Of a stretch of 64,000 nt of DNA, positions 1 through 6,637 are shown one piece after another. Position 1 is the stretch's first letter. Each line of letters begins with the position of its first letter. This DNA comes from Poritiphilus flavus (GTDB taxonomy: Bacteria; Bacteroidota; Bacteroidia; Flavobacteriales; Flavobacteriaceae). Both the position numbers and the translations under genes were made by a program. Where the stretch lies: NCBI RefSeq assembly GCF_009901585.1, contig NZ_WXYO01000001.1:496001-560000 (forward strand), read 5' to 3'. The notes beneath the pieces are model-generated. The model saw only the letters and a program-made list of their open reading frames with translations, did not search any database and was not told where the DNA came from.

Positions 1-1
1 T

Positions 2-2014
2 GTAGAATTGCTTCTGAACAGGAATAACAAAGACTTTCCGGACGTGGCTGTAGTGATCACCGATGTGGAAAACCTCAAGAGAAACCTGCTGCTCTTCACC
101 CAGATAAAGGATCTGAAAATCCCAACGCTGTTGGCCATAAATATGGCAGACCGTATGCAGCGAAAAGGCATTGAACTCAACATTCCTCTGCTGGAAGAAA
201 AACTGAATACCCGTATCGCCCTGATCAGCACCAGAAAAGGGACAGGAATAGACCAGCTAAAAGAACTGATCGAAGATTACAAAAGCTTGTCTTCTGAAAG
301 CAATGTGGACATAGGCCGGATTGAACCGAAGTACTTCGAAAGCCTAAAAAAGGCCTTTCCAAACGAAGATCTTTACAAACTTTGGCTGGTCATTACTCAG
401 GATGTGAATTTTACCGCTGTAGACAAGAAGGAAATTGAGAGCAAATCCTCTTTTGCCACCAAGTCGAAAACTGATTTAAAGCGATTACAACACAAGGAAA
501 CCATACTGCGCTATCAGTTTATCAATAACGTACTTAAAGAGACTTACACCGTAGATCTGGAAGCGGCAACGGGGTTCCGTGCCCGTCTGGATAAGATACT
601 TACCCACAGGGTCTGGGGCTACCTGATCTTCTTTTTTATACTGCTTGTTATATTTCAGGCCATTTACGACTGGAGTCAATACCCGATGGACTTTATAGAT
701 GAGCAATTCGCGGCTGCAAGTGAATGGTTAAAATCTACGCTACCACCAGGGGTGTTTACCAATCTGTTGGCCGAAGGTATTCTAGCCGGTATAGGAGGGA
801 TTGTGATCTTTATACCTCAAATTGCCTTTCTGTTCTTTTTTATCGCTCTGCTGGAAGAATCGGGCTATATGAGTAGGGTCGTTTTTTTGATGGACCGCCT
901 GATGCGCCCTTTTGGTCTGAGCGGAAAAAGCGTGGTGCCGTTGATTTCCGGAACCGCATGCGCCATCCCTGCCGTTATGGCTACGCGGAATATTGAAAGT
1001 TGGAAGGAGCGGCTTATCACTATTCTGGTGACGCCTTTTACCACCTGCTCTGCCAGGCTACCAGTATACCTGATCATCATTGCCCTAGTTATACCGGACG
1101 GTCGGTTTTTAGGACTAAGTTACCAGGCCCTTACGCTGATGACCCTGTATTTGCTGGGTTTTGCCGCTGCCCTGCTAGCCGCCAAAGTGCTGCACAAGAT
1201 ATTAAAGATCAAGAGCAGAAGTTTTTTTGTGATTGAAATGCCCAGTTACAAACTTCCGCTCCCAAAAAATGTGGCCTATACCGTAATAGAAAAGACCAAA
1301 AGCTTTGTTTACGGGGCCGGAAAGATCATATTGGCCATTAGTATTGTGCTGTGGTTCCTGGGATCTAATGGGAGCTCCTATGAATTCCAAAATGCGGAAA
1401 GCATAGTAAAAGAAAGGATACAAAAAGAGGGACTTTCGCCATACAGCCAAAACTACATTGCTGCCAAGCTGGATGAATACCGGGATTTGAAAAGGGTAAG
1501 TGTTATCCCTCAAAGTAATGCGGTATCCATCAGCGCTCTGCAGGATTCGCTCAGGCAACAAACCGTGGCCCTGGAAGAAAGTGCCGAGCAGCAGGAAATA
1601 GCGAGTTACCGCCTGGAGCATTCCTACATCGGACATATTGGAAAGAGCATTGAACCTCTGGTAAGGCCTCTCGGATATGACTGGAAGATCGGGATTGCCG
1701 TGCTGACTTCTTTTGCCGCAAGGGAGGTATTTGTAGGCACCCTTGCAACTATTTACAGTGTAGGCAGTGATGAAGAAAACACCATAAAACAACGAATGGC
1801 CCTGGAGGTTCATCCGTCAGGGAAAAAACCGCTGTTTAACCTGGCATCAGGAATCTCACTTTTGCTATTCTATGCCTTTGCAATGCAATGCATGAGCACA
1901 CTTGCCATCGTTAAAAGGGAAACAAATAGTTGGAAGTGGCCTTTGGCCCAACTGGGCTTTATGAGCGTTTTTGCGTATCTTGTAGCTTTAATCGCTTACC
2001 AATTCATAAAGTAA
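2..2014 (+). CDS. feoB: Ferrous iron transporter B, 5'-truncated by window edge
   Basis: FeoB imports Fe(II) across the inner membrane and couples a cytosolic G domain to a polytopic channel. The reading frame is open from the first bases, so the start codon, the P-loop and the switch regions lie outside the window. Counting from the TTG at position 8, the G4 motif NMAD is at residues 45-48 and the G5-like region (ISTRKGTG) near 73-80. A helical linker follows. The membrane part begins near residue 205 and contains the conserved FeoB core (YMSRVVFLMDR, then SGTACAIPAVMATRN). A polar insert near residues 460-530, between membrane segments, is usual in Bacteroidota FeoB. The next gene starts directly after the stop codon and encodes a Cys-rich partner, so the two are translationally linked. 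Identification is secure; only the N-terminal part is missing. Confidence 0.95.
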   Translation, partial: VELLLNRNNKDFPDVAVVITDVENLKRNLLLFTQIKDLKIPTLLAINMADRMQRKGIELNIPLLEEKLNTRIALISTRKGTGIDQLKELIEDYKSLSSESNVDIGRIEPKYFESLKKAFPNEDLYKLWLVITQDVNFTAVDKKEIESKSSFATKSKTDLKRLQHKETILRYQFINNVLKETYTVDLEAATGFRARLDKILTHRVWGYLIFFFILLVIFQAIYDWSQYPMDFIDEQFAAASEWLKSTLPPGVFTNLLAEGILAGIGGIVIFIPQIAFLFFFIALLEESGYMSRVVFLMDRLMRPFGLSGKSVVPLISGTACAIPAVMATRNIESWKERLITILVTPFTTCSARLPVYLIIIALVIPDGRFLGLSYQALTLMTLYLLGFAAALLAAKVLHKILKIKSRSFFVIEMPSYKLPLPKNVAYTVIEKTKSFVYGAGKIILAISIVLWFLGSNGSSYEFQNAESIVKERIQKEGLSPYSQNYIAAKLDEYRDLKRVSVIPQSNAVSISALQDSLRQQTVALEESAEQQEIASYRLEHSYIGHIGKSIEPLVRPLGYDWKIGIAVLTSFAAREVFVGTLATIYSVGSDEENTIKQRMALEVHPSGKKPLFNLASGISLLLFYAFAMQCMSTLAIVKRETNSWKWPLAQLGFMSVFAYLVALIAYQFIK

Positions 2015-2164
2015 ATGGAGGTAGTGCAAACCATACTCGTTTATCTTACCCTGGCAGCAGCCGTGTTTTATCTGGCTAAAAAGTTCCTGCTTCCAAAACG
2101 CTTGTTTGCATCTAAGAAAGGTACTACCAAAGGATGTGGTGAGGATAACTGCGGCTGCCATTAA
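2015..2164 (+). CDS. FeoB-associated Cys-rich membrane protein (49 aa)
   Basis: This short gene starts with ATG at the base after the feoB stop codon and is easy to miss. The 49-residue product has one membrane segment (about residues 5-24, VQTILVYLTLAAAVFYLAKK), a basic stretch (KKFLLPKRLF, KK), and a C-terminal Cys cluster CGEDNCGCH. Small proteins with one helix and a terminal Cys/His cluster encoded right after feoB are known as FeoB-associated Cys-rich proteins (a FeoC-like role is presumed). The cluster could bind Fe(II) or an Fe-S cluster near the channel mouth; that is inference. Position, the zero-base spacing and composition make the gene call strong, the function less so. Confidence 0.85.
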   Translation: MEVVQTILVYLTLAAAVFYLAKKFLLPKRLFASKKGTTKGCGEDNCGCH

Positions 2165-2300
2165 TTCCAGGCTGCCGAAATTCCATTTATTAATCTTCTT
2201 TGTTGAACAATCGTCTGCTTTAACTAAGTACAAGTCTAAGTATAAGCTCAAGTTTAAGTTTTAGGTGTTGAAATTGAACACTGTGAATTTGAGGATTTGA

Positions 2301-2576
2301 TGATTAGACGGATAGACAGTTGGATAGTCAGATCTTTGGATTATTAGACTGTTAGACGGTTGGATAGTTAGATTGTTGGACTGTTAGACGGTTGGATAGT
2401 TGGATTGTTGGACTGTTATATACAGTTAGATCTTTGGATTATTAGACGGATAGAAAGTTGGATAGTTGGATTATTGGACGGATAGAAAGTTAGATAGTTG
2501 GATTATTAGACGGATAGACAGTTAGATCGTTGGATTATTGGACTGTTAGACAGTTGGATAATTAGATTATTGGACC
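2301..2576. repeat. Degenerate octamer tandem array, consensus NTTRGAYN
   Basis: About 30 to 34 successive 8-bp words of the form GTTGGATA, GTTAGATT, ATTGGACG or GATAGACA follow each other almost without a break in phase. One strand is nearly free of C. There is no open frame of interest. This is an imperfect microsatellite-like array with period 8, distinct in sequence from the heptamer tracts that follow it. Confidence 0.8.
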
Positions 2577-2582
2577 GAGAAA

Positions 2583-2625
2583 TGTTTACTGTTCACTGTT
2601 TACTGACTACTGATTACTGAACACA
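2583..2625. repeat. TTCACTG/ATTACTG heptamer tract, copy 1
   Basis: Short tract of 7-bp words (TTTACTG, TTCACTG, TTTACTG, ACTACTG, ATTACTG) ending immediately before the first GGGG/CCCC hairpin unit. The same arrangement of heptamer tract followed by hairpin is repeated twice more downstream. Confidence 0.75.
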
Positions 2626-2626
2626 G

Positions 2627-2710
2627 GGGTTCCAAACCCCTCCCCACTTTCAAGTTAGTCGTTTACACTGCATCTTAAAAACAGAGAGGTGATGTGTCAA
2701 ATTGAAAATT
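2627..2710. repeat. Long repeat unit, copy 1 (hairpin GGGGTT/AACCCC)
   Basis: The unit opens with a 4-bp GC stem around a 7-base loop (GGGG, TTCCAAA, CCCC), then CTCCCC and a roughly 45-bp segment that ends in a second small inverted repeat (CTGC near the start, the AT-rich centre TCTTAAAA). About 55 bp are nearly identical to copy 3. It is followed by AT-rich sequence of the AATTGAAAATTTGAAG type. Confidence 0.75.
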
Positions 2711-2768
2711 TGAAGATTGAAAAAGTAAAACTGTGAAATTGAGGAATTGTGAAATTGAAAGTAACCGG

Positions 2769-2886
2769 TGACTGCCTATTGTTCACTGTTTACCGTTTAT
2801 TGTTCACTGTTTACCGTTTACTGTTCACTGCTAACTGTTCACTGATTACTGATTACTGCCTACTGCCTACTGCAAACTGCCCACTG
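2769..2886. repeat. TTCACTG/ACTGCCT heptamer tract, copy 2
   Basis: Longest of the heptamer tracts, with words such as TTCACTG, TTTACCG, ATTACTG, then ACTGCCT repeated in register every 7 bp. It ends in CCCACTGAAACC directly in front of the second hairpin unit, exactly as the third copy does. Confidence 0.75.
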
Positions 2887-2888
2887 AA

Positions 2889-3000
2889 ACCGGGGTTCTA
2901 AACCCCTCCCCAAGATTAAATTAATCCTCGGCACTGCATTTTAAAAGCAGGGTGGGGTAATATATCAATTTGAAAATGTAACAATGTGTAAATGTGAGGA
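2889..3000. repeat. Long repeat unit, copy 2
   Basis: Starts with the same GGGGTTCTAAACCCC hairpin. The middle (AAGATTAAATTAATCC) differs from copies 1 and 3, but the CTGC-TTTTAAAA-GCAG inverted repeat and the tail TCAATTTGAAAATGTAACA are kept. The tail is near-identical to copy 3, so copies 1, 2 and 3 look like recombined modules rather than one simple duplication. Confidence 0.75.
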
Positions 3001-3077
3001 TTTGAGGATTTGAGGATTCGCACTATACACTGAAAAGCAATTTACCCACTGCTAACGGCCTACTGCCCACTGAATTC

Positions 3078-3106
3078 ATCCTCCGTAGCTTTAGCGAAGG
3101 AGGACT
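3078..3106. repeat. Small imperfect hairpin TCCTCC...GGAGGA inside heptamer tract
   Basis: A hairpin with arms TCCTCC and GGAGGA, an internal 3 by 3 mismatch and a GC-TTTA-GC tip interrupts the heptamer tract between copies 2 and 3 of the long unit. It is unlike the surrounding words and may be a separate short repeat inserted into the tract. Confidence 0.5.
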
Positions 3107-3163
3107 GTTCACTGTTCACTGTTCACTGTTCACTGATTACTGCCTACTGCCTACTGCCCACTG
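3104..3163. repeat. TTCACTG/ACTGCCT heptamer tract, copy 3
   Basis: Four to five perfect consecutive TTCACTG words are followed by ATTACTG and ACTGCCT words in the same 7-bp register, ending at the third hairpin unit. Perfect tandem words here suggest recent slippage. Confidence 0.75.
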
Positions 3164-3165
3164 AA

Positions 3166-3280
3166 ACCGGGGTTCTAAACCCCTCCCCACTTTCAAGTTA
3201 GTCGTTTACACTGCATCTTAAAAGCAGGGAAAAGATGTATCAATTTGAAAATGTAACAATGTGTAAATGTAAAAATTTGT
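3166..3280. repeat. Long repeat unit, copy 3
   Basis: Begins with the GGGGTTCTAAACCCC hairpin. The front half matches copy 1 almost base for base (CTCCCCACTTTCAAGTTAG and onward), and the rear half matches copy 2 (TCAATTTGAAAATGTAACA and onward). Distances between hairpins are about 260 and 278 bp. Confidence 0.75.
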
Positions 3281-3331
3281 GGATTTGTGGATTCAAAAGA
3301 GGATTGTAATAACGAAAGCCAATAAGAACTA

Positions 3332-3471
3332 AAATCGAACATCATAAATCGTAAATCGTAGATCGCAAATCACTTATCGTATATCGTACATCCCATATCG
3401 TACATCGCACATCGTACATCGTATATCGTATATCGTACATCGTACATCGTACATCGCATAACGTAATTCGG
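3332..3471. repeat. ATCGTAY heptamer tandem array
   Basis: About 19 words of the type ATCGTAC, ATCGTAT, ATCGCAC and ATCGTAA in 7-bp register, purer toward the right end. The array stops about 20 bp before the ECF-type promoter of the sigma factor gene. Copy number could change by slippage and alter upstream spacing; no effect can be judged from sequence alone. Confidence 0.8.
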
Positions 3472-3489
3472 AAAAAATTCACCACCGAG

Positions 3490-3515
3490 TGTAACCTTTT
3501 GTATTTTTCTGACTA
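3490..3515 (+). promoter_or_regulatory. Candidate ECF-sigma promoter (TGTAAC ... GACTA)
   Basis: TGTAAC at 3490-3495 and CTGACTA at 3509-3515 resemble the AAC-type -35 and CGTC/GACTA-type -10 elements bound by ECF sigma factors. The site lies 35-60 bp ahead of the sigma gene, as expected for autoregulation. Assignment rests on pattern only. Confidence 0.45.
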
Positions 3516-3549
3516 TATAGAGTGAACACCAACTAAAGAACATTATCTC

Positions 3550-4077
3550 TTGAGCGAGACAGACGAAGAATTAATGGCCCGGGTTGCCGGTGGAGAATTG
3601 AGCGAGCTGAAAACGCTTTTTGAAAGGCATCATGTACACCTTTACAATTTTCTGTATAAAATGTCCGGAGATAAAATGCTAAGCGAAGACATTGCGCAAG
3701 AGGTTTTTTACAAGATAATGAAGTATCGCAGTTCCTATAACAATGGCAAATTCATATCATGGATGTTTACCATAGCCCGTAACAGTTTGTCATCCCATTA
3801 CAAAATGACAAAGGGAAATTACACCGGATTGGAAGGGCTGGAGCACAAACTTACAGAGAGCGGATCTGTTCAGCGGGAAGACTACTCTCACTTGCAAAGC
3901 GCCCTCAACAGCCTGAGCAGTACAGATCGGGAATTATTGATCATGAACCGTTTTCAGGAAATAAAATACCAGGAATTGGCGGAAATAATGGACTCTACGC
4001 CTGGCGCTATAAAAACGAAAGTGAGCAGGGCAATGAAAAAATTAAAAAAAATATACTTTGAAAATACGATAACATGA
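3550..4077 (+). CDS. ECF-type RNA polymerase sigma factor
   Basis: A 175-residue group IV sigma factor that would redirect RNA polymerase in response to an envelope signal. Region 2 spans about residues 20-90 (LFERHHVHLYNFLYKM, SEDIAQEVFYKIM, FISWMFTIARN) and region 4 about 115-165, with the helix-turn-helix YQELAEIMDSTPGAIKTKVS. The start chosen is TTG at 3550, because the usual N-terminal DEELMARV motif follows it. The next possible start, ATG at 3574, would cut into that motif. The stop overlaps the next gene by the ATGA arrangement, so sigma and anti-sigma are translationally coupled. Family assignment is firm; the regulon is unknown, though the downstream DUF4097-like genes are likely members. 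Confidence 0.92.
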   Translation: MSETDEELMARVAGGELSELKTLFERHHVHLYNFLYKMSGDKMLSEDIAQEVFYKIMKYRSSYNNGKFISWMFTIARNSLSSHYKMTKGNYTGLEGLEHKLTESGSVQREDYSHLQSALNSLSSTDRELLIMNRFQEIKYQELAEIMDSTPGAIKTKVSRAMKKLKKIYFENTIT

Positions 4078-4856
4078 AAGAGCAACAGGTTTCGGATCTC
4101 TTAGTAGACTACCTGGATGGCAACCTCGATGCTAAAGAGGCTGCAATGGTAGCCAAACATCTTGAACAAAGTCCAGCCTTACGTGCGGAACTTGAGGAAA
4201 CGAAAAAACTCCTCAAAGCCTTCAAAGAGGAAAAAACCGCGGAGCCTTCAGACCGGCTGAGATCAGGTTTTTACCAGATGCTGGAGAAGGAGATGGAGAA
4301 CGATGGGGTGCGGAAGATCACTTCGGCCAGCAGACCAAATACATTTCATTTTTTGCGTATCGCAGCCGGGATTGCATTGCTTTTCGGATCATTCCTGCTG
4401 GGTATGCTCTGGCAATCCAATGATTTTGAATCGGAGATCGCCTCTCTACAAACTGAAAACCAGGAGTACCGGCAAACCGCCATGCTCTCTCTTATGGAGA
4501 ACGGTTCTGCCAGCAGGCGAATACAGGGAGTGAGTTATGCGGAAGAATTGACCGCTCTGGATCCGGAGATACTGGAAGCCCTGATCCGAAGAATGACAGA
4601 AGACAATAATATCACCGTACGACTTAGTGCCCTGGAAGCCCTGAGCAATTTCACCCAGTCCGAAAAGGTTAAGGATGCGCTCATCGCAGCCCTGGAAACT
4701 GAGCAGGATCCCGGCATGCAGATCCAGATCATACAAACCCTGGTAGAGATCCAGGAAAAGAAGGTAGTATCACCAATGCAGGAACTACTCGAAAGTAATG
4801 AGACGGAACCCTATGTAAAAGAGCATATAAAATCACTATTACCAAATATTATATAA
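4074..4856 (+). CDS. Anti-sigma factor with membrane helix and HEAT-repeat domain
   Basis: The gene overlaps the sigma stop codon by 4 bp. Residues 1-50 form a helical N-terminal region like cytosolic anti-sigma domains (LLVDYLDGNLDAKEAAMVAK), but without the zinc-binding His/Cys set of the ZAS type. One membrane helix lies at about 94-112. Residues 120-135 look like a short coiled coil. Residues 140-255 carry HEAT-type repeats (ALIRRMTEDNNITVRLSALE, ALIAALETEQDPGMQIQIIQ). The topology places the HEAT part outside the cytoplasm, where it could sense or bind an envelope component; this is inference. Context makes the anti-sigma role likely, the sensing partner is unknown. Confidence 0.8.
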   Translation: MKEQQVSDLLVDYLDGNLDAKEAAMVAKHLEQSPALRAELEETKKLLKAFKEEKTAEPSDRLRSGFYQMLEKEMENDGVRKITSASRPNTFHFLRIAAGIALLFGSFLLGMLWQSNDFESEIASLQTENQEYRQTAMLSLMENGSASRRIQGVSYAEELTALDPEILEALIRRMTEDNNITVRLSALEALSNFTQSEKVKDALIAALETEQDPGMQIQIIQTLVEIQEKKVVSPMQELLESNETEPYVKEHIKSLLPNII

Positions 4857-4988
4857 TCAAAAAGCGAACAGTCTTGATTCCATGTCCGGAAAGTAAGTAA
4901 GAGTTAATAGGTGCCTGGTACCTCACCTGAGACAGACATCTTTTCGGAAAGTGAATCTGACGTTCAAAAATCATTAAAATCAAATCAG

Positions 4989-5741
4989 ATGAAAAAAGTA
5001 AGATTGACAATTATAGCATGTATCATTGGTTTCATAGCCATGGCCCAGGAAGACTACACCAGGTCTTTAAACGGAATACAGTGGGTAAAGATCGAGTCCA
5101 ATGCAAACATGAAGATCCGCACTCACAGCAAAAACGAACTGCTGATCAAGGCTAATGAGCCTTATAGGATCCCGGAAAAAGCCAAAGGGCTAAAACTGGT
5201 AGGTGAAGGAGGTACGGATAACACAGACGTAGGTTTCTCCGTGCTGCAGGAAGGAAACAACCTGATCGTAAAGAACCTTCAAAAATCAGAAGAGGCAGAG
5301 ATCTATCTTCCGGCCAGCCAAAATATCAGTGTAAAAAGCAAGTGGTCCGGAAGCATATACATTGCCGGTTTTAGCGGAGAAGTGGAAGCCAGCGCCCTTC
5401 TCAATGGCGGGATCGAAATAGAAGATGTCAGTGGTCCGCTAACCGCAAACAGCCTTAACGGAGGGATAGAAGTGAGCTTTAATACGGTCAGTCAAAGCGC
5501 TCCGAGCTCTATTTCTTCTACCAATGGGGAATTGGATATTAATCTGCCCGCAAACACTCCGGCAAACCTAACCCTTGGCACGGTAAACGGAGAGATCTAC
5601 ACCAATTTCGAGCTAAGCGTACCCGACAAAAACGGGCTTCGGGCTGTGGTCTCAAGAAAGGTAAAAGGAGCCATCAACAATGGAGGTGTAAAGATACAGT
5701 TGAGCACTACCAACGGAAATATTTATTTAAGAAAGCAATAA
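4989..5741 (+). CDS. Exported DUF4097-like beta-solenoid protein
   Basis: The start is the ATG at 4989, which gives a clean signal peptide (MKKVRLTIIACIIGFIAMAQ); an upstream in-frame extension to 4911 has no signal features. The 250-residue product is rich in short beta repeats with the N-G signature (SLNGGIEVS, STNGELDIN, TVNGEIYTN, STTNGNIYLRK), as in the putative auto-transporter adhesin family DUF4097. Such proteins in Bacteroidota are periplasmic or surface-exposed and of unknown activity. It follows the sigma/anti-sigma pair by 132 bp and precedes a paralogue, so the four genes look like one envelope-response operon. Confidence 0.8.
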   Translation: MKKVRLTIIACIIGFIAMAQEDYTRSLNGIQWVKIESNANMKIRTHSKNELLIKANEPYRIPEKAKGLKLVGEGGTDNTDVGFSVLQEGNNLIVKNLQKSEEAEIYLPASQNISVKSKWSGSIYIAGFSGEVEASALLNGGIEIEDVSGPLTANSLNGGIEVSFNTVSQSAPSSISSTNGELDINLPANTPANLTLGTVNGEIYTNFELSVPDKNGLRAVVSRKVKGAINNGGVKIQLSTTNGNIYLRKQ

Positions 5742-5758
5742 TCAAAAAAGGAACTATC

Positions 5759-6469
5759 ATGAAACAATTAATCATCGCCCTGCTGGCACTGGCCACAACC
5801 CTACCGCTTACTGCCCAGCGAATCATTGAAAAAAGCCTGGATTACAAAAATCAGGTTGTTGAATTGGAAGTTAAATTCGCATCGGAAATCGAGGTAAAAA
5901 CATGGGATAAACAATCTGTTTACTTCAAAGCAGACCTTACCACCGAAGACGGCAAATATTTGGACCAGTACGTTCTGGATATCCGTGAGGACGACCTGAG
6001 AATCGAAATTGCCTCCAATGCCAAACCGTTGTTTAAGAAATTCCAGCAAGAGCGGGAGAAGCTAAACCCCGGGAAAAAGGACTACTGCTGTTACGATTTT
6101 GATTACGAATTCAATTATACGCTTTACGTGCCTAAAAATGCCCGCTTCTCGGTGAATAGCATCAACGGGAATTTAAAGGCGGAGCTTATTGAAGGTGACT
6201 TCACTGCCGACCTCATCAATGGGGATATCGAGATACAACAATATTCCGGCGATCTGGACCTCAGCACCATCAACGGAGCCATAGATCTTAAAATGAGGAA
6301 TACCACTATGACGGCGGAAACCATTCACGGGAATATCTATGCAGATGAAAAGTTAGAATTGGTGTCCACTGAACGTCATGTTGGACAAAAGGTCCGCGGA
6401 AGTTTTGACAATGCGGACAGTAGCCTTCGTTTGAATACCATTAACGGTAATATGTACCTTAGGCTATAA
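5759..6469 (+). CDS. Exported DUF4097-like beta-solenoid protein, paralogue
   Basis: A 236-residue protein with a signal peptide (MKQLIIALLALATTLPLTAQ) and beta repeats bearing the INGN/INGD signature (SINGNLKAE, LINGDIEIQ, TINGAIDLK, TIHGNIYAD, TINGNMYLRL). It shares architecture with the preceding gene, 17 bp upstream, and ends in the same YLR-type terminus. A short CCYDFDYEF stretch near the middle adds two adjacent Cys. Likely product of tandem duplication within the sigma-factor operon. Function is unknown beyond an envelope location. Confidence 0.8.
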   Translation: MKQLIIALLALATTLPLTAQRIIEKSLDYKNQVVELEVKFASEIEVKTWDKQSVYFKADLTTEDGKYLDQYVLDIREDDLRIEIASNAKPLFKKFQQEREKLNPGKKDYCCYDFDYEFNYTLYVPKNARFSVNSINGNLKAELIEGDFTADLINGDIEIQQYSGDLDLSTINGAIDLKMRNTTMTAETIHGNIYADEKLELVSTERHVGQKVRGSFDNADSSLRLNTINGNMYLRL

Positions 6470-6483
6470 ACACGTAAAACTAA

Positions 6484-6634
6484 AAAGAGGGGTGTAAAAG
6501 GTAATACCTAAATATGTCACATCGAAGGCAGCCGAGATGGATAAGACGTACGGTTAAAATCTTCCCGACTTCATGTCCGCTAAGACTGGCCAGGGACACT
6601 CGAATGGACAAATTACCTAATACACCCCTTTCTT
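6484..6634. repeat. Long inverted repeat between convergent genes
   Basis: The sequence AGGGGTGTAAAAGGTAAT at 6488-6505 and ATTACCTAATACACCCCT at 6612-6629 form an 18-bp inverted repeat with a 2-bp mismatch, enclosing about 106 bp. The flanks AAAG and CTTT extend it loosely. It fills the gap between a plus-strand and a minus-strand gene end. It could be a structured transcript end for both, or a small palindromic element. The inner part has further short complementary stretches (GTCC...GGAC). Confidence 0.5.
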
Positions 6635-6637
6635 TTC

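Larger units (their letters stand above)
2165..3549. other. 1.4-kb non-coding region of repeat mosaics
   Basis: No credible gene lies between the feoB unit and the ECF sigma gene. The stretch is built from an octamer array (about 2301-2576), TTCACTG/ACTGCCT heptamer tracts (2583-2625, 2769-2886, 3046-3073, 3104-3163), three copies of a longer unit with a GGGG/CCCC hairpin, a separate small hairpin, AT-rich runs of GAAAATTTGAGGA type, and an ATCGTAY heptamer array (3332-3471). The last 60 bases before the sigma gene hold an ECF-type promoter. These parts are listed separately. Confidence 0.85.

Noticed and set aside
1202-1813. 203-codon open frame antisense to feoB
   Set aside because: It lies wholly within the FeoB membrane region on the other strand and has no coherent protein features; it is a shadow of the real gene.
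2625-2645. T-arm-like sequence GGGGTTCCAAACCCC suggesting a tRNA
   Set aside because: The 4-bp stem and 7-base loop look like a T arm, but no acceptor, D or anticodon arms can be drawn around any of the three copies, and the base after TTC is a pyrimidine.
2583-3471. CRISPR-like periodicity
   Set aside because: The repeats are 7-8 bp and directly adjacent, without spacers of 25-40 bp, and no cas gene is present.
4911-4988. N-terminal extension of the first DUF4097-like protein
   Set aside because: The extension is polar and would bury the signal peptide that starts cleanly at the ATG at 4989.
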